Positions 1-9,326 of a DNA stretch of 64,000 bases are shown piece after piece. The translations under genes were made by a program, and so were the position numbers. The notes beneath the pieces are model-generated. The model worked only from the letters and a program-made list of their open reading frames with translations, ran no database searches and had not been told where the DNA came from. Source of the stretch: Acidiferrobacter sp. Its GTDB lineage: Bacteria; Pseudomonadota; Gammaproteobacteria; Acidiferrobacterales; Acidiferrobacteraceae. Each line of letters opens with the position of its first letter. The stretch's first letter is position 1. Location of the stretch: NCBI GenBank assembly GCA_027449165.1, contig DAIDMD010000122.1:1-64000 (forward strand). The letters run 5' to 3'.

Positions 1-779
1 CAGGTGAGCAGGGCCACGGCAGTCGCGATGTTGGTGTTCAGCACCGCGGCCGCGGCGTCGGCGTTGGCGAAGTAGGGGTCGCCGCCGTTGAACCCGTCCC
101 AGCCCAGCCACAGGATGCCGGCGCCCGCCAGGGTCACGAGCACGCTATTGGGCAGGAACGACTCGCGATCGCGCTGGAGCCGCGGGCCGATCATCGCCGC
201 CGCCGTGAACCCCGAAATGCCGGCCGCGAGATGGATGACGTAACCGCCGGAGAAGTCGGCGACCCCCATGGTCCCAAGCCAGCCCCCACCCCACAGGCTG
301 AAGGCCCCGACCGTATAGACGACCGTAAGCCATATGGGCACGAAGACCATCCAGGCGCGGAAGTTCATGCGACCAAGGAGCGATCCGGCGAGGATGATGA
401 GGGTGATCGCGGCGAACACGAACTGGAAAAAGACCATGGTCGCCATCGGAAAGGCGAGTCCCGGCATGCCGCCCGCCGCCGCCGGTATGGTCGCCCGGCC
501 CTCTTCCAGGACCGACGAGATAATGGGCCCGGGGTGTCCGAGGAAGGTCGTGAGTTCGGGTCCGAAGCTCATGTTGTAGGCCCATAGGACCCAGGCAACG
601 AGCACCGCGGCAAACGCGTAAAGCGCCATGAAGGCCGAGTTGACCGCCCATTTCTTTTTGACGATTCCTCCGTAGAGGATGACAAGACCCGGGACACTTT
701 GAAGGCCGACGATAGTGGCGGCCGTCAACTGCCACGCGTTGTCGCCGGCGTTCAGCCAGCTCGGTGCAGGTATCAGCAT
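1..779 (-). CDS. amt: Ammonium transporter (Amt family), 3' part outside window
   Basis: Minus strand from ATG at 779 reads [56 protein letters not shown]..., typical Amt/MEP N-terminus; not in the supplied ORF list because it runs off the window edge. Confidence 0.9.
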   Translation of the reverse strand, partial: MLIPAPSWLNAGDNAWQLTAATIVGLQSVPGLVILYGGIVKKKWAVNSAFMALYAFAAVLVAWVLWAYNMSFGPELTTFLGHPGPIISSVLEEGRATIPAAAGGMPGLAFPMATMVFFQFVFAAITLIILAGSLLGRMNFRAWMVFVPIWLTVVYTVGAFSLWGGGWLGTMGVADFSGGYVIHLAAGISGFTAAAMIGPRLQRDRESFLPNSVLVTLAGAGILWLGWDGFNGGDPYFANADAAAAVLNTNIATAVALLT

Positions 780-813
780 AATTCCCCCAATTTGTGAAAT
801 GCGACTGGACCAA

Positions 814-830
814 GGCAAAAACCGTGCCTA
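814..830 (-). promoter_or_regulatory. Putative sigma54 (-24/-12) promoter of amt
   Basis: Minus strand TAGGCACGGTTTTTGCC: GG-N10-GC spacing with GGCACG...TTGC core, about 35 nt upstream of the amt start codon. Confidence 0.65.
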
Positions 831-1125
831 CGGCCGGACCGGGTCGTTTAAGGGGGCTAATGTTGAGTTTGCAGGAAATTTCTGGATACGCCGGCTTGTC
901 GGCCGCGCACCGGATGGGGGCGTTTTCGGAAATCGGTGCCCGTTTATGGGGCACGGCACGGGGTCGGTGCCGGCGCGCGATACCGGGCGGCCGCCCGGCC
1001 TCGGGCATGCGCCCTTGTCGAGCGATGGTCGGTCGACTAGGATGGCCCCTCCGAGGCGCGGGGCCCCGGGCGCGGTCTGCGCTGTAGGGCGGCGCCCGGG
1101 AGGCGGTGGCCGCAAAGAGGGGGTG

Positions 1126-2157
1126 GTGTTGAAGGTTCTGGTTACCGGGGGCACGGGTTATATCGGTTCACACACGGCGGTTCGCCTCATGGAGACCGGC
1201 CACGAGGTCGTCTTATGGGATAACCTCTCTAACAGCCGCGCGGCGGTTGTGGCGCGCATAGCCGAGATCGTCGGGACGCGCCCGGAATTCGCGCAGGGCG
1301 ACGTGCGCGACGCGGCGGCCTTGGAGCGGCTTTTTCGTGATCAGGCCTTCGATGCAGTGATCCATTTCGCGGGCCTCAAGGCCGTCGGGGAGTCGGTCCA
1401 AAGGCCGCTGCTCTATTATGAAAACAATGTCCAGGGAACGATCACGCTGTTGCGCGCGATGCAGAAGGCCGGCGTCACAACCTTCGTATTTTCGTCGTCG
1501 GCCACGGTATATGGCGATCCGGCCTCCGTTCCCATACGCGAGGACTTCCCGCGGGCGGCCACCAATGCCTACGGGCGTTCCAAGATCATGATCGAAGACG
1601 TGCTGGCCGATTTGGCGGCCGCCGACGCCCGCTGGCGGATCGCCCGCCTGCGCTACTTCAATCCGGTCGGGGCCCATGCGAGCGGTCTCATAGGGGAGGA
1701 CCCCCGGGACGTCCCCAACAATCTGATGCCTTACATCTGCCAGGTCGCGGTGGGGCGCCGACCCGTGTTGCGGGTCTTTGGCGGCGATTACGAGACCCCG
1801 GATGGCACCGGGGTGCGCGACTACATCCATGTCCTGGATCTCGCCGAGGGGCATGTGGCGGCGCTGCGCCATCTGCAGGCCCATGAGGGGATGCTCACCG
1901 TGAACCTGGGTACCGGCCGCGGCTATTCCGTTTTGGAGATGGCGGAGGCCTTCGGGCGGGCCTGCGGGCGGCCCATCCCCTACGAGGTGCAGGCGCGCCG
2001 GCCCGGGGATATCGCCCAGTGTTATGCCGATCCGTCGGCGGCCCATAGGGTTCTTGGGTGGCGGGCGGTCTACGATCTCGACCGTATGTGCGCGGACGCG
2101 TGGCGCTGGCAGGAGCGCAATCCCGAGGGCTACGGCACGTCAACCACCCCGCCCTGA
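1126..2157 (+). CDS. galE: UDP-glucose/UDP-N-acetylglucosamine 4-epimerase (GalE family)
   Basis: VLKVLVTGGTGYIGSHTAVRLMETGHEVV...SSSATVYGDP...YGRSK...YFNPVGAHASGLIGEDP; SDR GalE signature. GTG start inferred inside the 715..2157 ORF. Confidence 0.92.
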   Translation: MLKVLVTGGTGYIGSHTAVRLMETGHEVVLWDNLSNSRAAVVARIAEIVGTRPEFAQGDVRDAAALERLFRDQAFDAVIHFAGLKAVGESVQRPLLYYENNVQGTITLLRAMQKAGVTTFVFSSSATVYGDPASVPIREDFPRAATNAYGRSKIMIEDVLADLAAADARWRIARLRYFNPVGAHASGLIGEDPRDVPNNLMPYICQVAVGRRPVLRVFGGDYETPDGTGVRDYIHVLDLAEGHVAALRHLQAHEGMLTVNLGTGRGYSVLEMAEAFGRACGRPIPYEVQARRPGDIAQCYADPSAAHRVLGWRAVYDLDRMCADAWRWQERNPEGYGTSTTPP

Positions 2158-2178
2158 AGGCCGGCGCTTGTCCCTGTA

Positions 2179-3305
2179 CTAGGCCGCGAGGGTCCGCGGC
2201 GGTTCCGAGACCTTGGGCCGATTGACTGCGGCCCTGGCCCGGGAACGGATGTTCCGGGCCGCGTTCACGTCGGCATGGTCTGTGTGTCCACAGGCCACGC
2301 AGCGGAACTCTGCTTGGGAGGGGCGGTTGGCCCGGTCGATGTGCCCGCAACCGGCACATTCCCGGCTGGTGTTGCGGGGGTCGACGATCTCCAGTCTCAC
2401 CCCGGCCCTTTGCGCTTTGTAGGCGACGTAGTGCCGGAGTTGATGGAAGGCCCAACCGCCCATCCTCGCCCGTTGTGCCTTGCGAAACCGTGTCCGGTCG
2501 CGGATGCCCTTTAAGTCTTCCAGGGCCAGTCCGCGCCCGGTGTCTTGGGCCTTGGCAACGAGCGATTTGGAGATCTGATGATTGATGTCTTTGCGAAAAC
2601 GGGCCTCCTGTCCGGAGAGCGTGCGCAGTTTGTGGCGAATGGCCTTAGGTCTGTATCCGCGGCGTTTACGCCCCGCCGCCGCCTTCTGCAGGAGGCATCT
2701 GTGGGTGTGGTGGCGGATGCGACAGGCCTCAAGGCCCTCTCCGCTGTGCCGGCCGCCATCGCTGTCGGTGGCGAGATTGACCACGCCCAGATCGACACCC
2801 AGAAAGTCGGTCGTTGGCGTCTTGGTGCCATCGGGCAGATCGACCGTCACCAGCAGGAACCATTTTCCGTCACGGCGGCGCACGAGGTCGCACTGGCCCT
2901 TGGCGGCGCTGAACCGCTCGGACTGGTAGGCGCCCATGATAAACGGCACGATGATCCGGCCCGAAAGCGTCAAGAGGCTCACCCGATCCATTCCCTTGAA
3001 GCTCATGAGGCGCAGGTCTAGGGCATGGCGGCGAAGGGACGGAAACGGGGCCGTTTCCCCTTGTCCCGTTTATAGGCCTCGCAGGTCTGGGCGATACACC
3101 GCACCGCCATCTGCGCCGAGAGATCAAACCGCGTACGCAGTTCCCGATAATAAAGCCTCTGCAAGAGGACCTTGTTGGCGGTCTTTCGGGCGAAGGCCTC
3201 GCCCGCCAGCCAATCCGCCGCCGCGTTGAAGGCCCGCATCGTGGCCTCCAACGCCGCCACCTGATCCGGTGCGGGCAGAAGGCGTGTTTGCAGGGCCCGC
3301 TTCAT
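2179..3305 (-). pseudogene. tnpB: TnpB RNA-guided endonuclease, split by a 1-nt frameshift
   Basis: N-terminal part (MKRALQTRLLPAPDQVAAL...RPRFRPFAAMP*) 3305-3018 and C-terminal part (LRLMSFKG...GVDLGVVNLAT...ALEDLKG...CAGC...CVAC...HADVNAARN) 3006-2179 lie in adjacent frames. A one-base insertion at CCCTA|GACCTG would restore TAY GAC CTG (Y-D-L). RuvC D/E/D residues and the zinc ribbon are present. Confidence 0.85.
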
Positions 3306-3380
3306 GGTTTGCCTAGTAGAGACGATAGCCCCATGGATCAACCATGGTGCAGCGACCGCTTCGCGATCGGCGCTCTGTCT

Positions 3381-3400
3381 CCCCGGCATCAATGCCGGGG
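3381..3400. repeat. Perfect inverted repeat, likely IS left-end hairpin
   Basis: CCCCGGCAT-CA-ATGCCGGGG upstream of tnpB start. Confidence 0.7.
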
Positions 3401-3531
3401 CTTCTCGCGCGTTTTTGGTGACAAGGTGGCCCGGTCTCGGTATGCCGCCCGCTCCCGCGGGGGCCGGCCGGGCCGTGCGCGGCCTGTCGGTCAAGATCGG
3501 GGGCCGGATGATCGGGCGTCGTCCCCCGCCG

Positions 3532-4914
3532 CTAATGAGTCCACGGCTGGAGCATGAAGGTCTGGTACTCGACGGCCTCCATGTCACGGTCGAGCCAGAC
3601 GAGGCCCACGAGCACCGAGACGAGCGCCGATAGCGAGAAGCCGTATCCATAGAAGTAGAGGCCGAGATGGGTGCTTACGATGGAGAGCCCGAGATTTAGG
3701 CCGAGGAAGATCGCGGTCAAGTTGACCACGCGCGCCCGGCGGTCGAGATAGAAGAAGATGTTGAGGATACCCATGAGCGCCACCTGGAGGCCCGTGCCGA
3801 CCACATCGATCTTGAAGAGCGGGACATAGAGCAGGGATATCCCGAGGGCCCTGAGGACCGCGGGCCCGACGACGAAGGCCAGGACGGTGGTGAGCGACTG
3901 GACCTTGATGATGTCGAAGATCCCGGTCTTGGCGCTGGTCACCATGCCGTTGCGCATATTGCGGATATAGGAAAGGCTCGCGCCCTCGCGCACGCCTTCG
4001 TAGAAGCGGTCGTAGTATTCGACGAAATCGGTCTCGACGCGCATCAGGAACACGGCCATTCCGGGGATGATGGCGAGGTAGGCTAGAAAGATCGGGAGGT
4101 CGTATATGGCGGATGCGCGCAGCGGACCGATCACGTCCTGGCTCGTGCTCGGCGTGAACCAGAAGACGAACTTGTCGGCCCAGATCGCGGCGTTATAGAA
4201 AAACCCGCAGACCATGAGCGACCAGTACATGCGGCCGCGCTTCAAGAAATCGAAGGCCAGGAAGTCCCGCGAAGGGTAGTCGCGGTAGACGATGGCGAGC
4301 AGCCCCGCGAACAGCAGGCACTGCCCCAACAGAAAGGCGAGCAATAGACCCACGAGCCCATAGGGGCGCAGCAGCAGTCCGAGACCGAGCGCGGCCCCGT
4401 AGGCGGCGACGAAGCATGCCACGATGGCGCGATAGTGCTTGAGGCCGGTCAGCATCACCGCGACGACCCACACGCCGGTCAGGAGGGCGAAAAGTGCGGT
4501 CATGAGCAGCCGGTAGACGAGGCCCGTCCCCGCGAACAAATAGACCGAGGCGAGCGTGGCCAGCGCGAAGGCGCTCCCCATGGCCACGATCAGCAGACCG
4601 TTCAGGTTGGGCAGAATGCGATGGTGTTCCCGGGCGAAGGCCCGGTCGGCGACATAGCGCGTGAAGGCGAGCTGCCAGACGCCGCAAAAAATGAGGCTCG
4701 TCGCTATGAGGTACGTGACCGACGTCTGGAATTCGCTTATGAGGCGCGGTGGAAAGACGTGGTTTATGCTGAGAAAGCCCAGAAAGATGACCCCCAGTAT
4801 GGAGACGACCCACGGCCCCGCGCCGACGATGCCGGCATAGGAGTAGGCGCGGACGATACCGAGATAGTCGTTGTGGCGCATGAGCTTGCGAAGCTCGAAA
4901 CCTATGCCCGCCAT
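3532..4914 (-). CDS. pelG: PelG, Pel exopolysaccharide transporter (multi-TM)
   Basis: MAGIGFELRKLMRHNDYLGIVRAYSYAGIVGAGPWVVSILGV..., last gene of the collinear pel operon. Confidence 0.95.
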   Translation of the reverse strand: MAGIGFELRKLMRHNDYLGIVRAYSYAGIVGAGPWVVSILGVIFLGFLSINHVFPPRLISEFQTSVTYLIATSLIFCGVWQLAFTRYVADRAFAREHHRILPNLNGLLIVAMGSAFALATLASVYLFAGTGLVYRLLMTALFALLTGVWVVAVMLTGLKHYRAIVACFVAAYGAALGLGLLLRPYGLVGLLLAFLLGQCLLFAGLLAIVYRDYPSRDFLAFDFLKRGRMYWSLMVCGFFYNAAIWADKFVFWFTPSTSQDVIGPLRASAIYDLPIFLAYLAIIPGMAVFLMRVETDFVEYYDRFYEGVREGASLSYIRNMRNGMVTSAKTGIFDIIKVQSLTTVLAFVVGPAVLRALGISLLYVPLFKIDVVGTGLQVALMGILNIFFYLDRRARVVNLTAIFLGLNLGLSIVSTHLGLYFYGYGFSLSALVSVLVGLVWLDRDMEAVEYQTFMLQPWTH

Positions 4915-4983
4915 GACCAGCTCCCCCGGTCGTCGTGGCGGCGGTGCGGCGCCCGCGCGGTCCGCAGACCCAAATGGCGCGTC

Positions 4984-6501
4984 TTAAGCATCGTAAGCCT
5001 CCTGATAGAGTTTCCGGTATTCTTGGAACATCAGGGTATCCGTGTAATAGGCCTCGACGCGGGCGATGGCCGCCGCCTGGGCGCTACGCCAGCGGGCCGG
5101 GTCGGTGAGCAGCGCGGTGGCGGCCTGGGCCAGCGCCTGCGGATCGGCGATTCCGATGATGTCTCCGGCGGACCCGAGGGCGTCGCCTTCGCCGCCGAAG
5201 ACCAGGCGGCGGCAGGCCCCTACATCGGTGCAGATCGCAGGCACACCCGCGGCGAAACCCTCGAGCAGCACCAACGGGAGCCCTTCGCTGATTGAACTCA
5301 AGATGAGCAGGTGGATCCTGGGCAGGATGTCGGTGACCGGCTGGAACCCCTTGAAGTGGACGTGCGCGGCGAGATCGAGGTTGTCCACGAGATTGCGGCA
5401 CTCGGCGGCATACACCGGGTCCTCGTCCTCGGGGCCCACGATCCAGCCCTGTGCGCCCGGGATTTCATCGAGAACCGCGGGCATGGCGCGGATAAAGGTC
5501 TTGATGTCCTTGATCGGCGTGACGCGGCCAAGCAGGCACAAGACCGGCGCGCCAAACGGCGGCTCGGGGCGCAGCGCGCGCAGGGCGGCGAACGGCTCGG
5601 TCGGCACGCCGTTGGGGATGATGAGGCTGCGTTGCTGGTCGGCGCCGTCGGCAATCTGCCGCTCCCGTGCCGCCGGGTACAAGGCCACGATCTTGTCCGC
5701 GGCGTCGTAGCAGGTTCGCCCCAGCGACTCGAAGAACGCGATCCAGAGTTCGCGGAGATAGCTGATTTCGCTCGGGTCGCGTTCCAGCCGGCTGCGGCGG
5801 TCGGCGACCCACGCGGCATTCAGGAGATCGATGCGGCGCTCCTTGGTGTAGATGCCGTGTTCGCTCAATATCAAAGGCCGTCCGGTGTGCCAGTGCAGGA
5901 GTGCGCCGAGCAGCCCGGCGTAGCCCGTGGAGACCGTATGATAGACGCGCGCCGGCGGCAGCTGGCGGGCAACGGCCGCAAGCCTCCAGATCGGCAGGTG
6001 CATGTTGCGTACCGTCCAGAAGTAATCGACGAACGAGGGATCGGTGCAGCGCTCCTCGTACGATTGGGTGATGTAATCCCAGCTGTCCTCGCCGTACAGG
6101 AATTCCGCGAGCGGGATTCCCCCGCCATCGTTGGCGTAGAAGGCGAGGTGGCGCAGAGGCTCCGGCAGGGACGGCCGTTCTTTGCGGCGGAGGGTCGTGT
6201 GGATGTCGCGCAGGCAGGCCGCGGTGCCGGGCGCGCGGCGCGGCGTCTCGGGCGGCGGCATGTCGTCCGGCGCGAAGAGGTAATGCGCCTCGAGATGCAC
6301 GAGGTTCTCCGGGAGCGTGTATTTCGGGTCGCCATAGTCCTCCGGGCGGCTCCCCAGGAACACGATTCCGAAGCGGTATTCCGGCATCCCTTGCATGATC
6401 TGGTTGACCCATGACGAGACGCCCCCGCTCACATACGGGAAGGTGCCTTCGAGCAGCAGCATGACATCGGCCGAGGCCGCCTTGGGAAACGCAATCGTCA
6501 T
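4984..6501 (-). CDS. pelF: PelF glycosyltransferase (GT4)
   Basis: MTIAFPKAASADVMLLLEGTFPYVSGGVSSWVNQIMQGMPEYRFGIVFLGS...; ATG at 6501 overlaps the pelE stop (ATGA). Confidence 0.95.
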   Translation of the reverse strand: MTIAFPKAASADVMLLLEGTFPYVSGGVSSWVNQIMQGMPEYRFGIVFLGSRPEDYGDPKYTLPENLVHLEAHYLFAPDDMPPPETPRRAPGTAACLRDIHTTLRRKERPSLPEPLRHLAFYANDGGGIPLAEFLYGEDSWDYITQSYEERCTDPSFVDYFWTVRNMHLPIWRLAAVARQLPPARVYHTVSTGYAGLLGALLHWHTGRPLILSEHGIYTKERRIDLLNAAWVADRRSRLERDPSEISYLRELWIAFFESLGRTCYDAADKIVALYPAARERQIADGADQQRSLIIPNGVPTEPFAALRALRPEPPFGAPVLCLLGRVTPIKDIKTFIRAMPAVLDEIPGAQGWIVGPEDEDPVYAAECRNLVDNLDLAAHVHFKGFQPVTDILPRIHLLILSSISEGLPLVLLEGFAAGVPAICTDVGACRRLVFGGEGDALGSAGDIIGIADPQALAQAATALLTDPARWRSAQAAAIARVEAYYTDTLMFQEYRKLYQEAYDA

Positions 6502-7487
6502 GGGGTGGGACTCCAGAGCCGGATCACGGGTCCTATCGTGGGGAGGTCGAGTAGTGACGGAAAATCCCGCCCCAGATCCTTCAGGGCCGAATAATCTCCG
6601 AGCCGAAAGCGGGTCTCGGCGAGATAGGGGAGGACCTGTCCGGGTGCGGCGTTTAGATTCAGGGCGCGCTCGCAATGGGTGCGGGCGGCCAGATAATGGC
6701 CCTCGAGCATGGCGATGCGGCCCATAAGGACATGAAGGGTGGCATCCTCCGGGCGGCGCCCCAGGGCCGCCAGGGCATGGGTTTGCGCACGGCGGATCGC
6801 GTGCGCCCGCAGATGGTCGCGCGAGAGGTCCTGGTAGAGGAGTTCCCAGTACAGAAAGGCCAAGCGCTTTTCGAGCGCGCTGGCGTCGTCGTCTGGTCCC
6901 AGAGACCGTCGTTGCACCAGCGCCTCGTTGATGGCCTCCGCCAGATCCCCTTCGCGCTGATCGAGTAGCCCGTAGGCCAGCAGGCGCAGGTCCTCTTCGG
7001 GATGGCGCAAGGCGGCGCGCGCAAGCGGCGAGGTCTGGCGCGAGAGACGGGGGTCGAGGGCGAGTAGGGCGCGCACGCCGCGCGCGGTCCCCGCATCCTT
7101 GGCCCGTAATATCGCCCACGCGCCCCCGGCCCCCATGTGGCGCTGGCGCCCTCGCATCTCGGCGCCGAAGGCCGGCAGGCCCAAAGTCCGCGGCTCCAGC
7201 ACCGGCATGCGGCTGTTCAGCCGCGCGATGCCCAGGGCTACGAGGGCGGCGATCGGCAGCCCCAGGACCGGGACCGCGACGATGAGTGTCGCAAAGAGTC
7301 CGTATCCGTGCCTCCGGTAGGGGTCCGGCAGCAGGCGCGTCAAGGGGCCCGCCAGCAGCAGCGCCAGCACGCCGTTGCCGGCCACGATGAATAGAAACAG
7401 GGATCGCGGCGAAAGGCCCCGAAATGGGCGCGCGATGCCCGATAGCGAGGCGTGGGACAGGGCGTAGGACGCGAAATCAGGCGTCAT
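6498..7487 (-). CDS. pelE: PelE (TM segments plus TPR-like region)
   Basis: Two N-terminal TM segments, then helical repeats; located between pelD and pelF as in canonical pelABCDEFG. Confidence 0.85.
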   Translation of the reverse strand: MTPDFASYALSHASLSGIARPFRGLSPRSLFLFIVAGNGVLALLLAGPLTRLLPDPYRRHGYGLFATLIVAVPVLGLPIAALVALGIARLNSRMPVLEPRTLGLPAFGAEMRGRQRHMGAGGAWAILRAKDAGTARGVRALLALDPRLSRQTSPLARAALRHPEEDLRLLAYGLLDQREGDLAEAINEALVQRRSLGPDDDASALEKRLAFLYWELLYQDLSRDHLRAHAIRRAQTHALAALGRRPEDATLHVLMGRIAMLEGHYLAARTHCERALNLNAAPGQVLPYLAETRFRLGDYSALKDLGRDFPSLLDLPTIGPVIRLWSPTP

Positions 7488-8799
7488 GGCTCGCCTCCGC
7501 CGCCGCGCTCAGCATCGGCAGGGCGTCGCCGCCCCCGATCGCGCGAATCGTTGTCGAATAGGTCTCGGGGCCGGGTTTTAGTCCAAACCGCTCCGCAAGC
7601 CGCGCCTTGACGCGGTCGATGTAACCCTCGGCCACAACCCGGTTGCTAAACGGCATGAGCGTGACGAGCCGGCACGCGTCGGGGCCCGTGATGCGCCAGT
7701 TGTCGTCGAGCCCGCGCGCAAGCGTCGCAAGGTCGTCTAGTATCTGGTCGCACGGAGCCGCTTTCGCGATCGCGATCGTGACGAGACTGCTTTGGAGATT
7801 GAGCTCGCGGGCGGCGCGCGCCAGCTTGACCGTTTCGGCCGCGAACCGCGGCGGACAGTGTGGCAGCGTCTTTAGAACATCTTGGGCGATGCGCGCGGCA
7901 TAGACGTCGTCTGCGAAGTAGGCCAGCAGAACGCTGATCGTAAGGAGGTTTTCGTCGTTCAGGAACAGGAACGGCATGGCCGCAACCACGAGTAGGCCCA
8001 GCATCGTCCCATCGGACGCCAGCAGGGGGGCTGCCACGAGGTAGGCGCTGTGCTCTCCGTCCTTGAGCGAGTTCACCGCCCAGTAGGCGGTCCGTCGCCT
8101 TTCGAGGCAGCGCGTGATCAGGATATCGTCGCGATCGAGATCGAAGGCCGCGCCGATGTGGGCGCAAGCCACCGGGTCGACGGCGTCTCCCGAGACCGCG
8201 TACAACGCCGCCTGCTCGAAGCCGCCATGGTAGGCGGTCAGGTGCAGCAATCGCGCGGCGACATCGCCCGCCAGTCCGTTGCCCTGGGTGACGAGCGCGC
8301 GCCGTAGTTCCAGAAGCGAATCGCGCAAGGTGACGGGTTTGCCGATGATGGTCTGCTCGAGGCGGTCGTGTGAGATCCGCGTCGTATGCAGCGTGCGCGT
8401 GAGCCCCTCGAGTTGTTGCGTGGCGTAGGTGCTCATCTGCTCTGAGCGGCGCAGGCGCAGGATCCACATGGAGCCGTATTCGCCGGACAGCAGCGTGAGC
8501 ATGATGCCGCCCAGGAATTGTTCTTGGGGAAGGCGATGGATATGTAGGGCCGGCAACCCGAGACGCGCGGCGACCAACGACAGGATCAAGACCGCCAGCG
8601 ACAAGACGGCCGGCGCCAGGCCGTAGCGCAGGGCCACCAGGACCGGGGCCAGCCACAGCCAGGGGAAGGTGGCGTCCACCAGAAACGGATCGTGCGGCCT
8701 TAGCGCAAAGGCGATCGCGATCGCGATGGCCGGGATCGCGATCGCTTCCGCCCAGGCCCGAGCTTGGGGAGACGGCGCGATATGATTGCGCAGGGTCAC
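7477..8799 (-). CDS. pelD: PelD, membrane c-di-GMP receptor (GAF plus degenerate GGDEF)
   Basis: From GTG at 8799: VTLRNHIAPSPQARAWAEAIAIPAIAIAIAFAL..., TM helices, GAF-like and degenerate GGDEF regions; RGLD (RxxD-type) at 7705-7716. Overlaps the pelC stop. Confidence 0.88.
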   Translation of the reverse strand: MTLRNHIAPSPQARAWAEAIAIPAIAIAIAFALRPHDPFLVDATFPWLWLAPVLVALRYGLAPAVLSLAVLILSLVAARLGLPALHIHRLPQEQFLGGIMLTLLSGEYGSMWILRLRRSEQMSTYATQQLEGLTRTLHTTRISHDRLEQTIIGKPVTLRDSLLELRRALVTQGNGLAGDVAARLLHLTAYHGGFEQAALYAVSGDAVDPVACAHIGAAFDLDRDDILITRCLERRRTAYWAVNSLKDGEHSAYLVAAPLLASDGTMLGLLVVAAMPFLFLNDENLLTISVLLAYFADDVYAARIAQDVLKTLPHCPPRFAAETVKLARAARELNLQSSLVTIAIAKAAPCDQILDDLATLARGLDDNWRITGPDACRLVTLMPFSNRVVAEGYIDRVKARLAERFGLKPGPETYSTTIRAIGGGDALPMLSAAAEASHDA

Positions 8800-9317
8800 G
8801 AGAGCAGCCTTTGGACCATGGCGTTCAAGGCGTTTTCGGCGAGCACGCCGACGCTCTCGCGGGGCGAACCGCTCCGGCTGGCGGTCGCCGTCCAGATGAT
8901 GCGCCCGCTGCGCACGCTCACGAGATTCATGGTGACGGCGACCGCCGGCTGTCCGTCCAGGCCTATGGTGTAGCGCCACTCCTGGACCGCGCCCTCGACG
9001 ATGTAGCGGGCGCCCATCGCCCGGGCCTTTCGGAGCAGGGTCGCGGGGTTGGGTTCGAGGCCGAGCGGCAGGCGGTTGCGGCGGCCGACGGCCATCGCGC
9101 TCGCGGTCTTGAGGCCGTGGGCCTGCAGGAGGCTTGCGGCCATGGACGCCGCGCGCGAGCCGGCCCCCGGGGTCGTCGTGTAGTTGGCGAATGGGGCGAC
9201 CGCGACCGCGGCGGTGCGCGCGAAGGGCACCGCGCGGCTGGCGTGGAGAGTGCTGTCCGCGCAGCCAGACAGCGTGATGCATATCGTAATGCAAGAGATG
9301 CGCTTTATCAGGGCCAT
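8796..9317 (-). CDS. pelC: PelC outer-membrane lipoprotein
   Basis: MALIKRISCITICITLSGCADSTLHASRAVPFARTAAVAVAPFANYTTTPGAG...; lipobox-like LSGC. Confidence 0.9.
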   Translation of the reverse strand: MALIKRISCITICITLSGCADSTLHASRAVPFARTAAVAVAPFANYTTTPGAGSRAASMAASLLQAHGLKTASAMAVGRRNRLPLGLEPNPATLLRKARAMGARYIVEGAVQEWRYTIGLDGQPAVAVTMNLVSVRSGRIIWTATASRSGSPRESVGVLAENALNAMVQRLLS

Positions 9318-9326
9318 GATCCCCTC

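Larger units (their letters stand above)
2139..3430 (-). mobile_element. Lone-TnpB IS605/IS1341-type element (approximate ends)
   Basis: tnpB ORFs flanked on one side by a perfect hairpin CCCCGGCATCAATGCCGGGG (3381-3400) and on the other by GTCAACCACCCCGCCCTGAAGG (2139-2160), which read on the minus strand (CCTTCAGGGCGGGGTGGTTGAC) looks like an IS605-type right end. The outer left boundary is uncertain. Confidence 0.7.

Noticed and set aside
6501-7119. N-terminal extension of the 711-aa pelF ORF
   Set aside because: Low-complexity Arg/Pro-rich translation overlapping pelE in another frame; PelF homology starts at MTIAFPKAASADVMLLLEGTFPYVSGG (6501).
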